From Rosellinia necatrix (taxonomy: Eukaryota > Ascomycota > Sordariomycetes > Xylariales > Xylariaceae): DNA of 64,000 bases. Location of the stretch: NCBI GenBank assembly GCA_021209875.1, contig JAGYVD010000009.1:434001-498000 (forward strand). The letters run 5' to 3'. A model generated the notes under the pieces. That model was given only the letters and a program-made list of their open reading frames with translations. It made no database searches and was not told the DNA's origin. The position numbers and the translations under genes were made by a program. Each line of letters begins with the position of its first letter. Positions within the stretch are counted from its first letter, which is position 1. Shown piece by piece: positions 48,445-59,483 of this stretch.

Positions 48445-51166
48445 TGCCGTCGGCGCCGTGCTGGCTATCCGGACCTACTACGTATGATATACACCAGTAG
48501 CTACACACTTACACCCTCTGCGTACAGTGGGTTCAGGGTTACAAGCATACGGTGTACAACGGTGATAAGATCGAATACTCGGAGCAAGGTTGGTTGGCTT
48601 GGTTGGCTGGTTGGTTGGCTTGGTTGGCTGGTTGGTTGGCTTGGTTGGCTGGCTGGTTGGTTGGCTTGATTGGTTTGGTTGGTTGGCTTCCAGACCGATC
48701 GGATGGTAGATGCTACTAACTAAACTACCTAGTGTTTGTATAGTCGTTACTGAGGTTGTATCGGAGTTGTCGATCTCGGTTGTGGCTGCGAGCGCGGACG
48801 CAGGTGCAGACGCGGGTGCAGGTCTATGTGGGTGTAGGTCTATGTGGGTGTGCGTATTAGGTCCCCAGGGTAGTATATGCAAACCCGTTGGCAAAAGAAG
48901 CAACCTACCAGATTTGATAAGTTGGCTGGGATAGCTGAGGTAGACAGACGCCTTCTTATTTATGTATGTGTCTGAATAATTGCTTGTGTGATCGGAAGAG
49001 TTGAGACTGTGGCGGGGGGCTGCCTCTTGGTGCACTCTTGGTAGGTACCTGCACTGTCTAGGCACGCCTACTAACAATAACTAGCCTGCAATAGCCATGC
49101 GAGGTACGTACCTATCACCGATATGACTACCGGCTTTGGTAAGTCCTTAACTAGTAGGTAGGCAGTGTATGCTGCCTAGTGGTCGCCACTGACTCGTAAC
49201 GCCGCTTTTTAATGTTCTTCTTCGTATGCCCAAAAAAATTTAAAAAAAAAAAAAAAAAAAAGAAGAAAAAGAAGAAGATATCGATATCTGAGGGGCCAAA
49301 TTTGATACATACGTCGTGTAAATCTCGGCACGTATTTCCCGATCCTACTCGCCGCTGGAGCGCAACAATCATATGAGCCTCACTGACGAATACATTGTCT
49401 TCGCCCCCGTTCCATACGCCTGATAAGACTGACTACCTACTACCCACTTACCTAGGGAAGTGCATAGGAAGTGCATATATCTTAGCTCATAAAAACATAC
49501 CAAGTAGGGAGGTACATCATACGTTGCCGCGGCTGGCCGGTGAAAAAACAGCCCCGAGTGTACGCGTGACTGCTACACAGCCTCCCATGATAGTAATACA
49601 AGTCCCATGGCATTTCAAAAATTCCCTCTTCCGTGACAGGGCATCATAGGGCCATGCTTGCACGGGACACGAGCTACTCCACAAACATCACGCCGACACT
49701 CGACCGACAACCTCGCGGCCTGCAACGGCGTATTACGACTGATGAAATGAATTCTGATACTACCTAGCTTGTATTGTCTGCCTGCCTGCCATTCTGTCGT
49801 TCTAGAGATTAGTCTTGCCATGGGCCTCTAGTGTCACCTACTCGAGCTATATCTGTTCCCTAAGCCCGTTCCTCGCCTGTCTTGCACTGCCGCAACCTCG
49901 GCTGGGCCTGTGATGACAACTTTTCCCGCGCCCAGTCCTGCGCTTTGAGCCACACCGCAAGACCGTGGCTCGAGCAGCAACAAGCAACAAACCAAGCCGA
50001 CGAACCCAGTCAGTACCCACAACAGAACCGGTTCGTCATTTACTTCATGATCTTGTCCAGTAACCGGTAATAGCTAGTACGACAGAGACCTCAAGTCGAG
50101 CTCCGAGGGTCCAGGCCTCCCCGGCGGGTGGGGAGAGTAAAGTTGTAGTTACGAAGACGTGCGTTTTGCGTCCTCGTTCGGCGTCATTGTACAAGTGACG
50201 TTTGCTCACATCTATCGGCGTGTGGTATGGCGGGATAGCGAAAACCTGGTCTGCCATGCCTGATTACCGAAAGAAATGTCGAGCACTAGGTTCCCTCTCC
50301 TTCTATCATTATGACGTGACAAACCGAAATAACATGCTTAGGAAAAGAAAGAAAAGAAAAAGAAAGGAAATAAATCAAATACAGAAAGGAAACCTCCATC
50401 TCAGTTCGACCGAACAGGTTGATAAGATCGCATCGAAGGACCACGAACGTAGAATGGGTCGAGCCCACTCAAGGCTGCATGTTCAATCTCTAGTTGAGCG
50501 ACAACCGAATGGGACGCAGCCAGTCAACAGGCGTGCACCAACAGAAGTCATCTCAATCGACCTAGGCCATGGAAGACGACACACCGCACATTGCAGGGTG
50601 CCGGACATGCCGTTCAAACAGGTATCGCGTACTCGACGACGGACGCGTGTAAAACCGGGTGAACCGATAATACATACCGCCTTCGCGAGTCGTTGCCCTG
50701 TTCGAGCCATGAATTGAGTCGTATACCGAGAGTCATCGAAGAACGAAAATCAAAACAACCCAGACACTATGAAATGGGTAGTGCGTAGTTCTCTGTTGCC
50801 CAACCTGCTACCGTGACCTACGGATAGATCCAGTGGCGCCATATGTACGGGCAACAGTGAGGTAACTACGGGGAGGGGAGGTGTTCTCGTGGGGCGATCA
50901 GGGGTAGTAGTCGATTACTGCCACCACGTTACGGGATTCTAAGATGAAAGCGACGGATCGAGGATCATTTAGGGCGGTAAGAGCCGGACGCATACCCAGA
51001 GCCGGTCCCCTGAACTTTAGAAGCTGATCGCAGCCTATTACCGTAGACTGAAGTGTCAGCAATCGTGTCAGCAATTCCTCCGGCCAGCGTTATGAATTAC
51101 ACCAAACTCGAAGGAAATATGATTCCTTACTAGGAATACTTGAACTAAACTGGGCTGGCGAGACAC
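48445..51166. other. intergenic region
   Basis: 2.7 kb between the Inp54-like gene start and the casein kinase 3' end. It contains the 21-bp minisatellite and a duplicated ggtctatgtgggtgt word (48,822-48,850). An A run of about 21 with a GAA tail lies at 49,241-49,280, and a GAAAAGAAAGA tract at 50,340-50,370. The open frame at 50,202-50,717 has no recognisable domain. I see no gene. Confidence 0.5.
48588..48688 (+). repeat. 21-bp GGTTGGTTGGCTTGGTTGGC-type minisatellite
   Basis: Three exact 21-base units (48,588-48,650) and a degenerate tail lie 144 bases upstream of the Inp54-like start codon. The plus strand consists of GG pairs separated by TT or CTT, a pattern able to form two-layer G-quadruplexes. 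Plus is the template strand of the phosphatase gene. Confidence 0.85.
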
Positions 51167-52475
51167 TCACATCCTGTCGCTTCCTCCGACGGCTCGGTTG
51201 GTTTCGGGAGTGTCAACGCCTACAGGGCCGCGTTCGATCACCTTGCGTCGAGGGTTTGGGATTGCATTCGCTTTCACAGCGTTAGCCTGCGTATTAACAG
51301 CAGCGGCAGTGTTCGTACGAGCACGTTTATCTTCCTCCTCAGCACCCTGGCCGGCAGCCTGGGCGATGGCCTGTGCATTCTTCTGATACTTATAGACGGT
51401 CCAATCAAAAACGTAATCGTATTGGAAGCCTTCACGAACGAACAGATCTCGGAAGATCTTGCGGAGGTAGCTGTAGTCGGGCTTGTCATCGAAGCGCAGA
51501 GATCGTGTGTAGTTGAGATAGATCGCGAATTCATTCGGGAACCCTCGGCAGAGAACCTCAGTGGGCGTGGTCATCTTCTTCTCCATAATACGATCGTATT
51601 TCTGCTTCTTGGTAGCAGCCTTCAAACCTTGCCAGGGGAGGGATCCACGGCAGAAATACAGCATGACGTAGCCAAGAGATTCCATATCGTCACGGCGAGA
51701 TTGCTCTATTGAATATCAGCCTTGGGTAACCTAGCGATAGGAAGGAAACTACGTACCAACGCCCAAATGCGTGTTGATAGACGCATATCGAGCTGTGCCG
51801 GTCAAGTTCTTGTTCTCACGGTAAGGAATATGGAAATGGGTCTTGGGGTCTCTGTACTTCTTGGCAAGGCCGAAATCGATGACGTTGACTTGATTGCCAC
51901 GCTTGCCAATACCCATCAGGAAATTGTCCGGTTTGATATCACGATGGATGAATGACTTGGCGTGGATATACTCGATACGAGAGATAAGCTGGTCAGCCAA
52001 GAGGAGCACCGTCTTCAACGAGAATTTGCGATTGCAAAAGTTGAAAAGATCTTCCAGACTGGGGCCGAGCAGGTCCAAAACCATCGCATTGTAGTCACAC
52101 TCGGTGCCGAACCATCTGACGAAGGGGATGCCGACACCTCCGGCGAGAGACTTATAAACACGAGCCTCATATTCAAGCTGAGGGTGCTTGGCCTTGACGG
52201 ACTCCAGCTTAATGGCAATCTCCTCGCCCGAGATGATATTGGTACCGAGATAGATATCACCGAAGGAACCGGAGCCAATCTTTCGGCCAATGCGGTACTT
52301 ATTACCGACACGAAGATCCTAGGCAAGGTTACATCAGTCCATGGCTAGGCTATTAGGCCGGATCGGCTGTTCGTAAATACGGAGCACAAGTGCAGCGGTG
52401 TTGCATCCAGACCATTGCATTATTTCAATCCAGCCAGACGCCCAAGGCAAGAAATAGACGTACCATGGTAGTCAT
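51167..52475 (-). CDS. casein kinase 1, Hrr25/CK1-delta-epsilon type
   Basis: Exons 52475-52464 (12 bases), 52318-51757 and 51705-51167 give 370 residues. After MTTM the glycine loop is [12 protein letters not shown], with Lys41 in AIKLE. The catalytic loop is [10 protein letters not shown] (Asp131), the metal site [10 protein letters not shown] (Asp152), and the CK1-specific [20 protein letters not shown] replaces the usual APE region. The nuclear-signal-like region [20 protein letters not shown] and the C-terminal [13 protein letters not shown] complete the family pattern. Orthologues act in vesicle traffic, DNA damage signalling, meiosis and, in Neurospora, clock phosphorylation of FRQ. 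The Gln/Ala-rich tail ends GGSDRM at a GTGAGT that could be a donor. Splicing to an acceptor at 51,048 would end the protein ILR instead, with a stop at 51,038-51,040. Confidence 0.93.
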
Positions 52476-55400
52476 ATTGACGACGGCGGAGCTAAAAGCT
52501 GCCTCGACGTAGTTTTGCCGTATGAGTTGGAGCGGTGAAGCGTAATTTTGAATAGATTGATTGAAAACGGCGGAGTAGCGGTCGAAGGGCGGTGTCAACT
52601 GGCCAAACGATCTATGGTATGGCGGTTAGCATGAAAGAGTCAAGGCACCCTGAGGGGGTAGGAGCAAATCGGGGTAGAAGAAATGGATAGGTCGAAGAGT
52701 TAATAGTCCAAAGGGTCGTTCATATGTTCAGATTGCCAAGTGGTGGACAGGGTCTTGTTGTTGTAGGCGGCTGGCGTAAGAAGTCTTGGCAAGGGAGCGA
52801 ACGCAGCAAAAGAGAGAGTCAACAGGGACCTACAGCCTTACAGAGAGACTTATGTTGTTTGGGAATACAAAAATAGGTGGGTAATACAACGTGTGGTATG
52901 AAGGAGTGAACAATGAGAAGCCGCACTAAAACAGAGAGGGAAAATAGGAGCGATACGTCGGTTTGTATAGATAGGTAGATACGTTGGATACCATGGGGGT
53001 AGTTGAGATAGGTGGAAGGGGGGAGGGGGGTTCCAGAACAAGAGCCTTCTTACCCAAAGCCGTAGAGTTTGCGTTGTGGCTGTTGTCGCGGTCGCTGGCA
53101 GACAGAGGTATGGGCTCGTCAACAGATTAAAGCTAGCAATAGCCCGTTTGCTAGACGCCAACGGGGGTAGAAAAGTGAATGTCGAGAGATCCGGGATGAT
53201 AGAAAAGCGAAAGGCGTGGGACTTCGGAGATGACGCCTTTCAGACACCCTCAAAGGAAGAAGATCGATGGATGGTGTGTGTGAATGTGTATGGGTGTTGG
53301 AGAGGGAAGAGACGGGAGGGAGGGAGAGAGGGAGACTAGGTTAGGTAGGGGAAAGAGGTAAGGGAAGGTTAGGTCGGGGTCGGCAATAACCACCTGCTAC
53401 TGGCTGGCGCTGGGGAATTGGAAGGGGGGACACAACAGCGGTCAGGTCAGGTCAGGTCAGGTCGGGGGGGACCTCAGTCGGTCTCCACAGGCCGCTGTGC
53501 TGTGCTCTGCTGTGCTGCACTCTGGGTGTCTGGCTGCTAGGTAATTGATTGCCTGCAGGTAGGTAGCTTAGGTACAAGCAGGTGGCTCACTTGCCTGCTC
53601 ATAAAGCATAAGGGTGCTGCTAGTTGGGGTCAGAAACCCGGCGAGGTACCTCTGTCTCTGCTCTTGGAGGTGCAGGTGCAGGTACAGGTGGCCGACTGTG
53701 GATGGGGGGGCAGCGATCACTATGAATAGGGAGGTGCTTAGGCGTCGGAGGTGCCACAGTTGGGTATCCATAGAACGATGACACTCCCAGGGTTGCTGCC
53801 GCATTCGTCCACTGGAATGACGGGGCAACCGCCCAGGATACCTGGCAAAGTGCAGTTCCCAGAGTCTGCCCTGATGTACGCTACACAACTGGTGAGGGAG
53901 GCCGGTGGGGCCACTGTTAGGCAGGTGCACATTTCCGCGAATTAATGCATAATGCTAAGTGGCTGCTGCTGGGAGGTGAGGAAGATGTCGATCTGCCCCA
54001 CTATACTCGGGTACAATAAATGCCTTGTTCCTTGTCAGTTCTCATCGAACCGTCCTTGTGGTTATCCGCCTTGTTATTACCTGGATCTAAAACCCTCAAA
54101 GGGCGCGCGCCACCATATGGCACAGGGCGACGAATTTGCAAAACCTCTCCCCCCCTGCTTCCTGTTTTCGCTTGTTCTAGTCGGCTTTGCCTTACCTACC
54201 TAGGTAGTTATTTGACAAAGCCAAATTTCGGTATCCGCGCGCAGCATCCTCACCTAGGAGGTGCTCAAATATGCGGTCCGTTCCCCACCGACGCTTCTGT
54301 CGTGCGTCCCTGGAGGTACAGTAGCTATGGCTGCCATTCACGATCAAGAGCAGACGCAAACCAACCCAATCTCGCAGGACCTACCTGGTAAGATGTTACC
54401 CTACCTCAACACGCAAGTATGTATGCCACGGTGTGTGTATATGTATATATGCATATATGTGTATGTACGCACGCGTCAGCGATGCAGTAGGTAGGCACAG
54501 TGACCGACCTCGCCCCCACTATAATTCCGCTGCGGCTCTCCCGCGCGCTGCCGGAGACCACGATGTTCTAGATCTCTAAACCGCCAGCCGTCAAGGATGT
54601 GGTAACAATTAGAATATGGCAATGTTTAAGTTGGTGTTTCGGGTATGTTTATTCGGTTTGCCCGTCCTGTAAATGCCCACTTATTCCCGTAATTCTACGA
54701 GAACGGGGCCAGTACGTACCGGCACGCCTGGGAATCATTTCCCTACAAACGGCAGAAATGCCTCGTGCCTTAATCTTGGTAGTGTAAACTTAGGCATTCT
54801 AGCGCCGAGACAGGCACAGGTCGGCATCGTCAGATCGGGTGCCGCTCTTCAGGCTACCTAGGTAGGGTCTAAATGTGACGGGTACTACTATACTTACTCA
54901 CTATGGACTCACTATAGACTCGCTACCTGTAGGTAGTACTTCGTATAACTTACCTACACTAGGTAGGTACCTAGAATAAGAAAAAACCTGGAAATCTGCT
55001 AATAGCCTGTCCACCATAAGCCGAAGAGTTTTGCCATGTCGCCACCTAATAACCTACGTGCTCCAATAATCCGTCACATGATCATCGCCCCCCAAGCCCA
55101 TCTAACGCTATTTGCTTGAACTTGCCCTGCTTCCCATCTCCGCCAAGGCCAGCCGAATCCGACATTCCAGCTGACGATTCTCGCTAAATCCGTCCTCGTC
55201 ATCTTACCGTTTACCTGCCGCTCTCGGCCGCCAGCAAAGAGCGGGCAAACGAACGATGCGTTGCGAATGCGGGAGGGTTCTGTCGGACCCGAGTTCCAGA
55301 ACGCCCACGTGTATGCCGCCACCGGCCACTCCAGCAGCATCAGGGACCCGTCAAAGAAAGGGGGAAGGGGGAGCACTGGTATATGTAGGTCTATGTCGGT

Positions 55401-57911
55401 TAGGTCTCAGGTAGACAGACCTCTTCTCCAATTATCCGCCTGGGCCAGGCTGCATTGTTGGCCGATTGGCGCGATAGCCGCGCGTCTGCTTCCAACAGCT
55501 CCCAGCCCTTTCCCGCCGCCTCATAACGTGGACGGTTCTGAGCGTATCATGTCTTGTCGCAGCTCGCTGCAGTTATATATATTAGTAATAAATAACGATG
55601 GCTTCCCACATGCCGCTGCTGATCGCTATTTTTCTCTCCACGCTATTCGAGCGACGAACGCTCATAGATCCATGGATGCTCGCTTCACTCCCTGGCTAGC
55701 CGTGTTTCGGCCAGATCTTATCTGCACTAGACCGCACCCGAACGAGCCCAGTCACTCAGCAGAGTATCTGTAAACAAAGGTTATTCGGACCAACCACCAA
55801 CCACCGGAGTCTCAGCGTGTCCCAAAAAGAGGTCCCCCTGGTTAGGTAAGTTACTGGGGCGACAAGAGTCTTCGTATCTGTGCACGCAACCTAGGCCTTC
55901 TTCATCTCGTGCTCTCTGCTGCTTTAATGTATGAAATCATATTTTATAAAACTCCATAGTTAGGGTTTATCACAACATGCACAGTTGCCTATTCAATTGC
56001 CGGTCGGCCTTGCGTAGTACCGTGGCAGTTTTATCCAGCTCCCGGGAGATGGTGTCTTCGCTATTCAAGTGCCTCCTTTCAAGTACATATACGCTGCTTT
56101 CGCGGCGGAAACCCCCGTCTTACACGTATTTGTATGATCTTTTACCTCGCCCCCGTGCACCTTGGAAACGAAATATACGAGCGTCGCCTACTGAACACAA
56201 CAAGCAGACAGCACGCACTAGGAATATAAGCTTTTACCTAGGTACCTACCACGAAGGCAGCCAGGGATTACCCAAGCTTGCAAGCTTATGCTCTGTTATA
56301 CATCATGTGGCCAGCATACCTAAGTGATCTAGTGTAAAATCTTTCATTTCATCTGTTCTCCCCTCATCCAACGATCCTAACCGGTAAGGTTACAGGTTAC
56401 AAACTCGGGCAAATACTCGATGTTAGAACACTATGTAGTTAGATAGTGGGTATGTACTAGGTACAAGATCTCTATCGACAGCGTGACTTAAACAAAACCA
56501 AACCGGTGAGATTATAACCAACAGTATCACCGCTTAAAGGGGCAATGCCGCGTTAAGGTATAACATAGTTATTCCTATTAAAATTCTGAGAGCGTAGTGT
56601 GTGCTGAAATCCGACATGCGAGACAACGGCGCGGTTTGATATTGACGGTACCAGGCAGTATCCAGTTCATCCTTCCCAACGAGAATACACATTCGCGACC
56701 GGATAGCCGGAAGGAGGACGCTCGCTTATTGACGAGGTACTTGTATAATGCTACATATCTCACCTTGGCTGGTAGGTTGTCGTTATCAGCGTCGAGGTAC
56801 CTACCCAAGCAATCACGCCTCAGCCTCTGTAGGTACCTCAGACACCTAGACTAGGTAGACGTTAATATTACTACTACTCTGTAGGTACCTCCTACCTACC
56901 GTACCTACCGTGCCTATACACCAGCCCAGCAAAGAAAGAGCCATACCACCAAACCATCTAGTTGTGGTTAATCGGGGCCACTCACCTTACTTGCATACTC
57001 GACTTGCATACTCGACTGGCATACTCGCATACTCACATCCATACTTACATACTTGCATCCTTAACTCTCTACCTCCCGAGCCTCCTCCCCTTCCTACTAC
57101 TACCCAAGAGACAGTGTAGCATAGATATCGGACTCGTCCAAAAACGCTGGACAGCGTCGCATCGGTTATTTAGTGCTACCTGAGCGGCGTGATTGTGGCT
57201 TCTGTAACGCGACTCGCCCGCTCGCCTGTTCATCCAGCCTGGCCCCCAGCTCTGCACCTAGAAAGGACAGACTGCCTACCACCTTCTTCCGGTTCTGGCC
57301 TCCATCTGGAGCGAGCATGGGATGGTGTTCGAGGTTGTGGCCACTGTGACTGTGCCCTGAGATCCCCGTGGCCAGCAATGGTACCAGCACGCCGGCCCTC
57401 TCACTCGCCCCTCGTTCAACCTCTGCCCCTTTTGGCCTTTTGGACCTCCCCCTCTAGTTTCAGCGACATGCTATGATGCAGGCGTATGTACTCCCTTGGC
57501 CGCCCCCGACTCATGAACAATGTCTGTGTGAGCGGGGGAGCCCATGGTCGCATCGCTGACCTACGGTGTGGCATGTCCGTGGGCATAAGACCCATGATCT
57601 CGCACCGTTCGTCCCCCCCGATCTTCTTCGCCCGCTTCTCTTGGGATATCTTACCCGCACTTTTACCATGTGTAGACGGCTACGATAGTAATAGCCATTG
57701 TAAGAACATACACGTCTTCGCACATCGGGGTAACTTGTGCAGCATGCGGTCGCGGCCTTTCTTGTCGACCGTGACAGCGTTGCTCTACACTAGCACCAAC
57801 GCACGGTTGTGTCCGAGCGAACAGCAGCAGCTACCTATAAACCTAGGCCGGCCGAGAACCAGAGGGGACGAAGAAACTGTGCGCGAGACTCTTCACCCGC
57901 GGGCAGATCCG
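52476..57911. other. long intergenic region
   Basis: This stretch is 5.4 kb. The first 900 bases are the upstream region of the casein kinase, rich in G/A runs such as gggaggga (53,310-53,340). A (GGTCA)n-type run lies at 53,441-53,466. ACCTACCT/AGGTAGGT words cluster at 53,560, 54,195, 54,850-54,975 and 56,795-56,905. The last cluster includes TTAATATTAC (56,862-56,871) and a ctcgacttgcatactcgact direct repeat (56,990-57,060). Open frames at 53,568-53,930, 54,020-54,391, 55,261-55,773 and 55,977-56,327 show no domains and no clear intron logic, so I call no gene. A small secreted or lineage-specific gene could be missed. Confidence 0.45.
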
Positions 57912-58978
57912 ATGTCGACGATGACGACAAGTCGTCAACCCACCATGTCAACACCCTATGCCGTTCCGCTGACCACCACGTTCATACCGCCAGACTCGTG
58001 CAATCAAGACCAATTTACCATGCTATCTTCGCCTGGGTATTTTATTTGGTTCAACGAGCCCATCCCAGTTCCCGGGACCACGATATCGGACTGCTACCCA
58101 CCTGAGTTCATGAAGTACTATACCACCTACCGTCTGAATCCAACAACGGTGGGGTCGTTAGTACCCATGATGAGTCCCCTCATCTGTCCTTTTGGGTGGC
58201 AGGTAGTCAAGGAAATAGGCGATTATCAAGCATGTTGTCCTGTGTAGGTCTATCTTTTCGCCGCTTCTGAGACCGCGGAAATCACCAAGTGCATTGGGCC
58301 AATGGTTGGGGGAAAAAGCTGATTTGTGGAAGTGGCTATGACTTCACCCCGCCGCAAACGACACTGGACCCGAATCGCCCGGCGTTTGGCGGCACGTGTT
58401 TCAACGAATGGCCTTTCAGTAGCTCGACGTATATAAAAGTGTACGACTCTGCCTCTTCGTCCGCTGTCAGCTTGGTCACTGCCTCGACATCTGGATTTGC
58501 AAACTATGCGCACGTTATCGATGGAATATCCGTACCGAGCCCTTCCACTACTAATTCCAATTTGTCCTCTAGCTGGTCCCCTACAATATCGGTAAGCAGA
58601 CCTCTGTGAATCCTTGGGAAAACAACTTTCACACGGACGCTTCTAATAAACAAATAAACCTAGGCTGGTGGACCCGGGCCTAACTCACCTCAGCCAGAGG
58701 TCGTGGCCGCTATTACAGTTGCCGCCATTGCGATTTTAGGCCTTTCGACCGTGGGAGGAGTCTACTTGTTTTCACGTCGTCACCGCCCAACGTTGAGCAG
58801 TCCTCCTTTAAAAGACGAAGTAGCCGTGATCTCCCCTAGTAGCCCAACCGACAGCGAAATTTCGTTCAAACATGTTGTCAAAGCTGAACCAATGCACATC
58901 GGTCTCCTCGAAACGGCCGGGGGAGAATCTCGTGTGCATGAACTAGAAGCTGGGCAGGTGCCCATCGAAAAACCTTGA
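57912..58978 (+). CDS. single-pass membrane protein of unknown function (fungal)
   Basis: Exons 57912-58243, 58333-58591 and 58664-58978 give 301 residues. The N-terminal half looks extracellular and has spaced cysteines: TTTFIPPDSCNQ, DCYPPEFMKYYTT, PLICPFGW and YQACCP, followed by GYDFTPPQ and FGGTCFNEW. A Ser/Thr/Pro-rich stalk (about 170-205) leads to one hydrophobic helix (VVAAITVAAIAILGLSTVGG). Basic residues (SRRHR) follow it, then a cytoplasmic tail with acidic and Ser-Pro sites ending VPIEKP. I recognise this layout from many uncharacterised filamentous-fungal proteins but know no function. A cell-wall sensor-like role is conceivable from the shape only. There is no clear cleavable signal peptide, so the helix would act as anchor, outside-in. 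An upstream start (57,486 frame) is possible but looks non-coding. Confidence 0.7.
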
Positions 58979-59483
58979 GGCCCAGGGCGTGTGTAGTGAT
59001 ACTAACACTCTCGACCAATATGACACCAAGATCCGAGAATTCCTCGCTTCGGATCAAGCAAACCTCACGACTTCTGAATATCGTTCAACGGATGAGCGTG
59101 CGTCCGAAAAGGAAATTTTCACCGGCCCCTCTTTATATTTCCTCTTGTAGCGACATTTTGCTGTTCCCTTTAAGACAGCTGGTGGCTTCTTCTTCTTCAG
59201 GTCAGAGGAGTGGCTGATATTTACCCCAGTACAGTTATCTTGTGGATTATCTAAACCCTTCATATCATATAATTGAGAGGAGTGGAAAGGCCGACGCCGC
59301 CACTATGTTTTGCTTAATTGATAAGTTTTAATTGATTGCTGTACGGTAAGTAGGTACCTAGTTGTTGCATTATACCGATCACCCTTCAAAGAGAACAAAC
59401 TACTGTTATCCTACATAAATTGACTTTACACCACATCTCGTGCTCCCCCTATCTGCCCAACCCCTTTATTTCATTCGGTGCTC
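58979..59483. other. intergenic region (convergent 3' ends)
   Basis: Space between the membrane protein (plus) and the HET gene (minus). One taggtacctag word at about 59,350. No gene seen. Confidence 0.6.

Noticed and set aside
50202..50717. 171-codon open frame upstream of the casein kinase 3' end
   Set aside because: Composition is Lys/Arg-rich by chance (GAAAAGAAA tract) with no recognisable domain.
55261..55773. 170-codon open frame in the long intergenic region
   Set aside because: No domain, signal peptide or intron structure, and it overlaps a minus-strand frame of similar quality.
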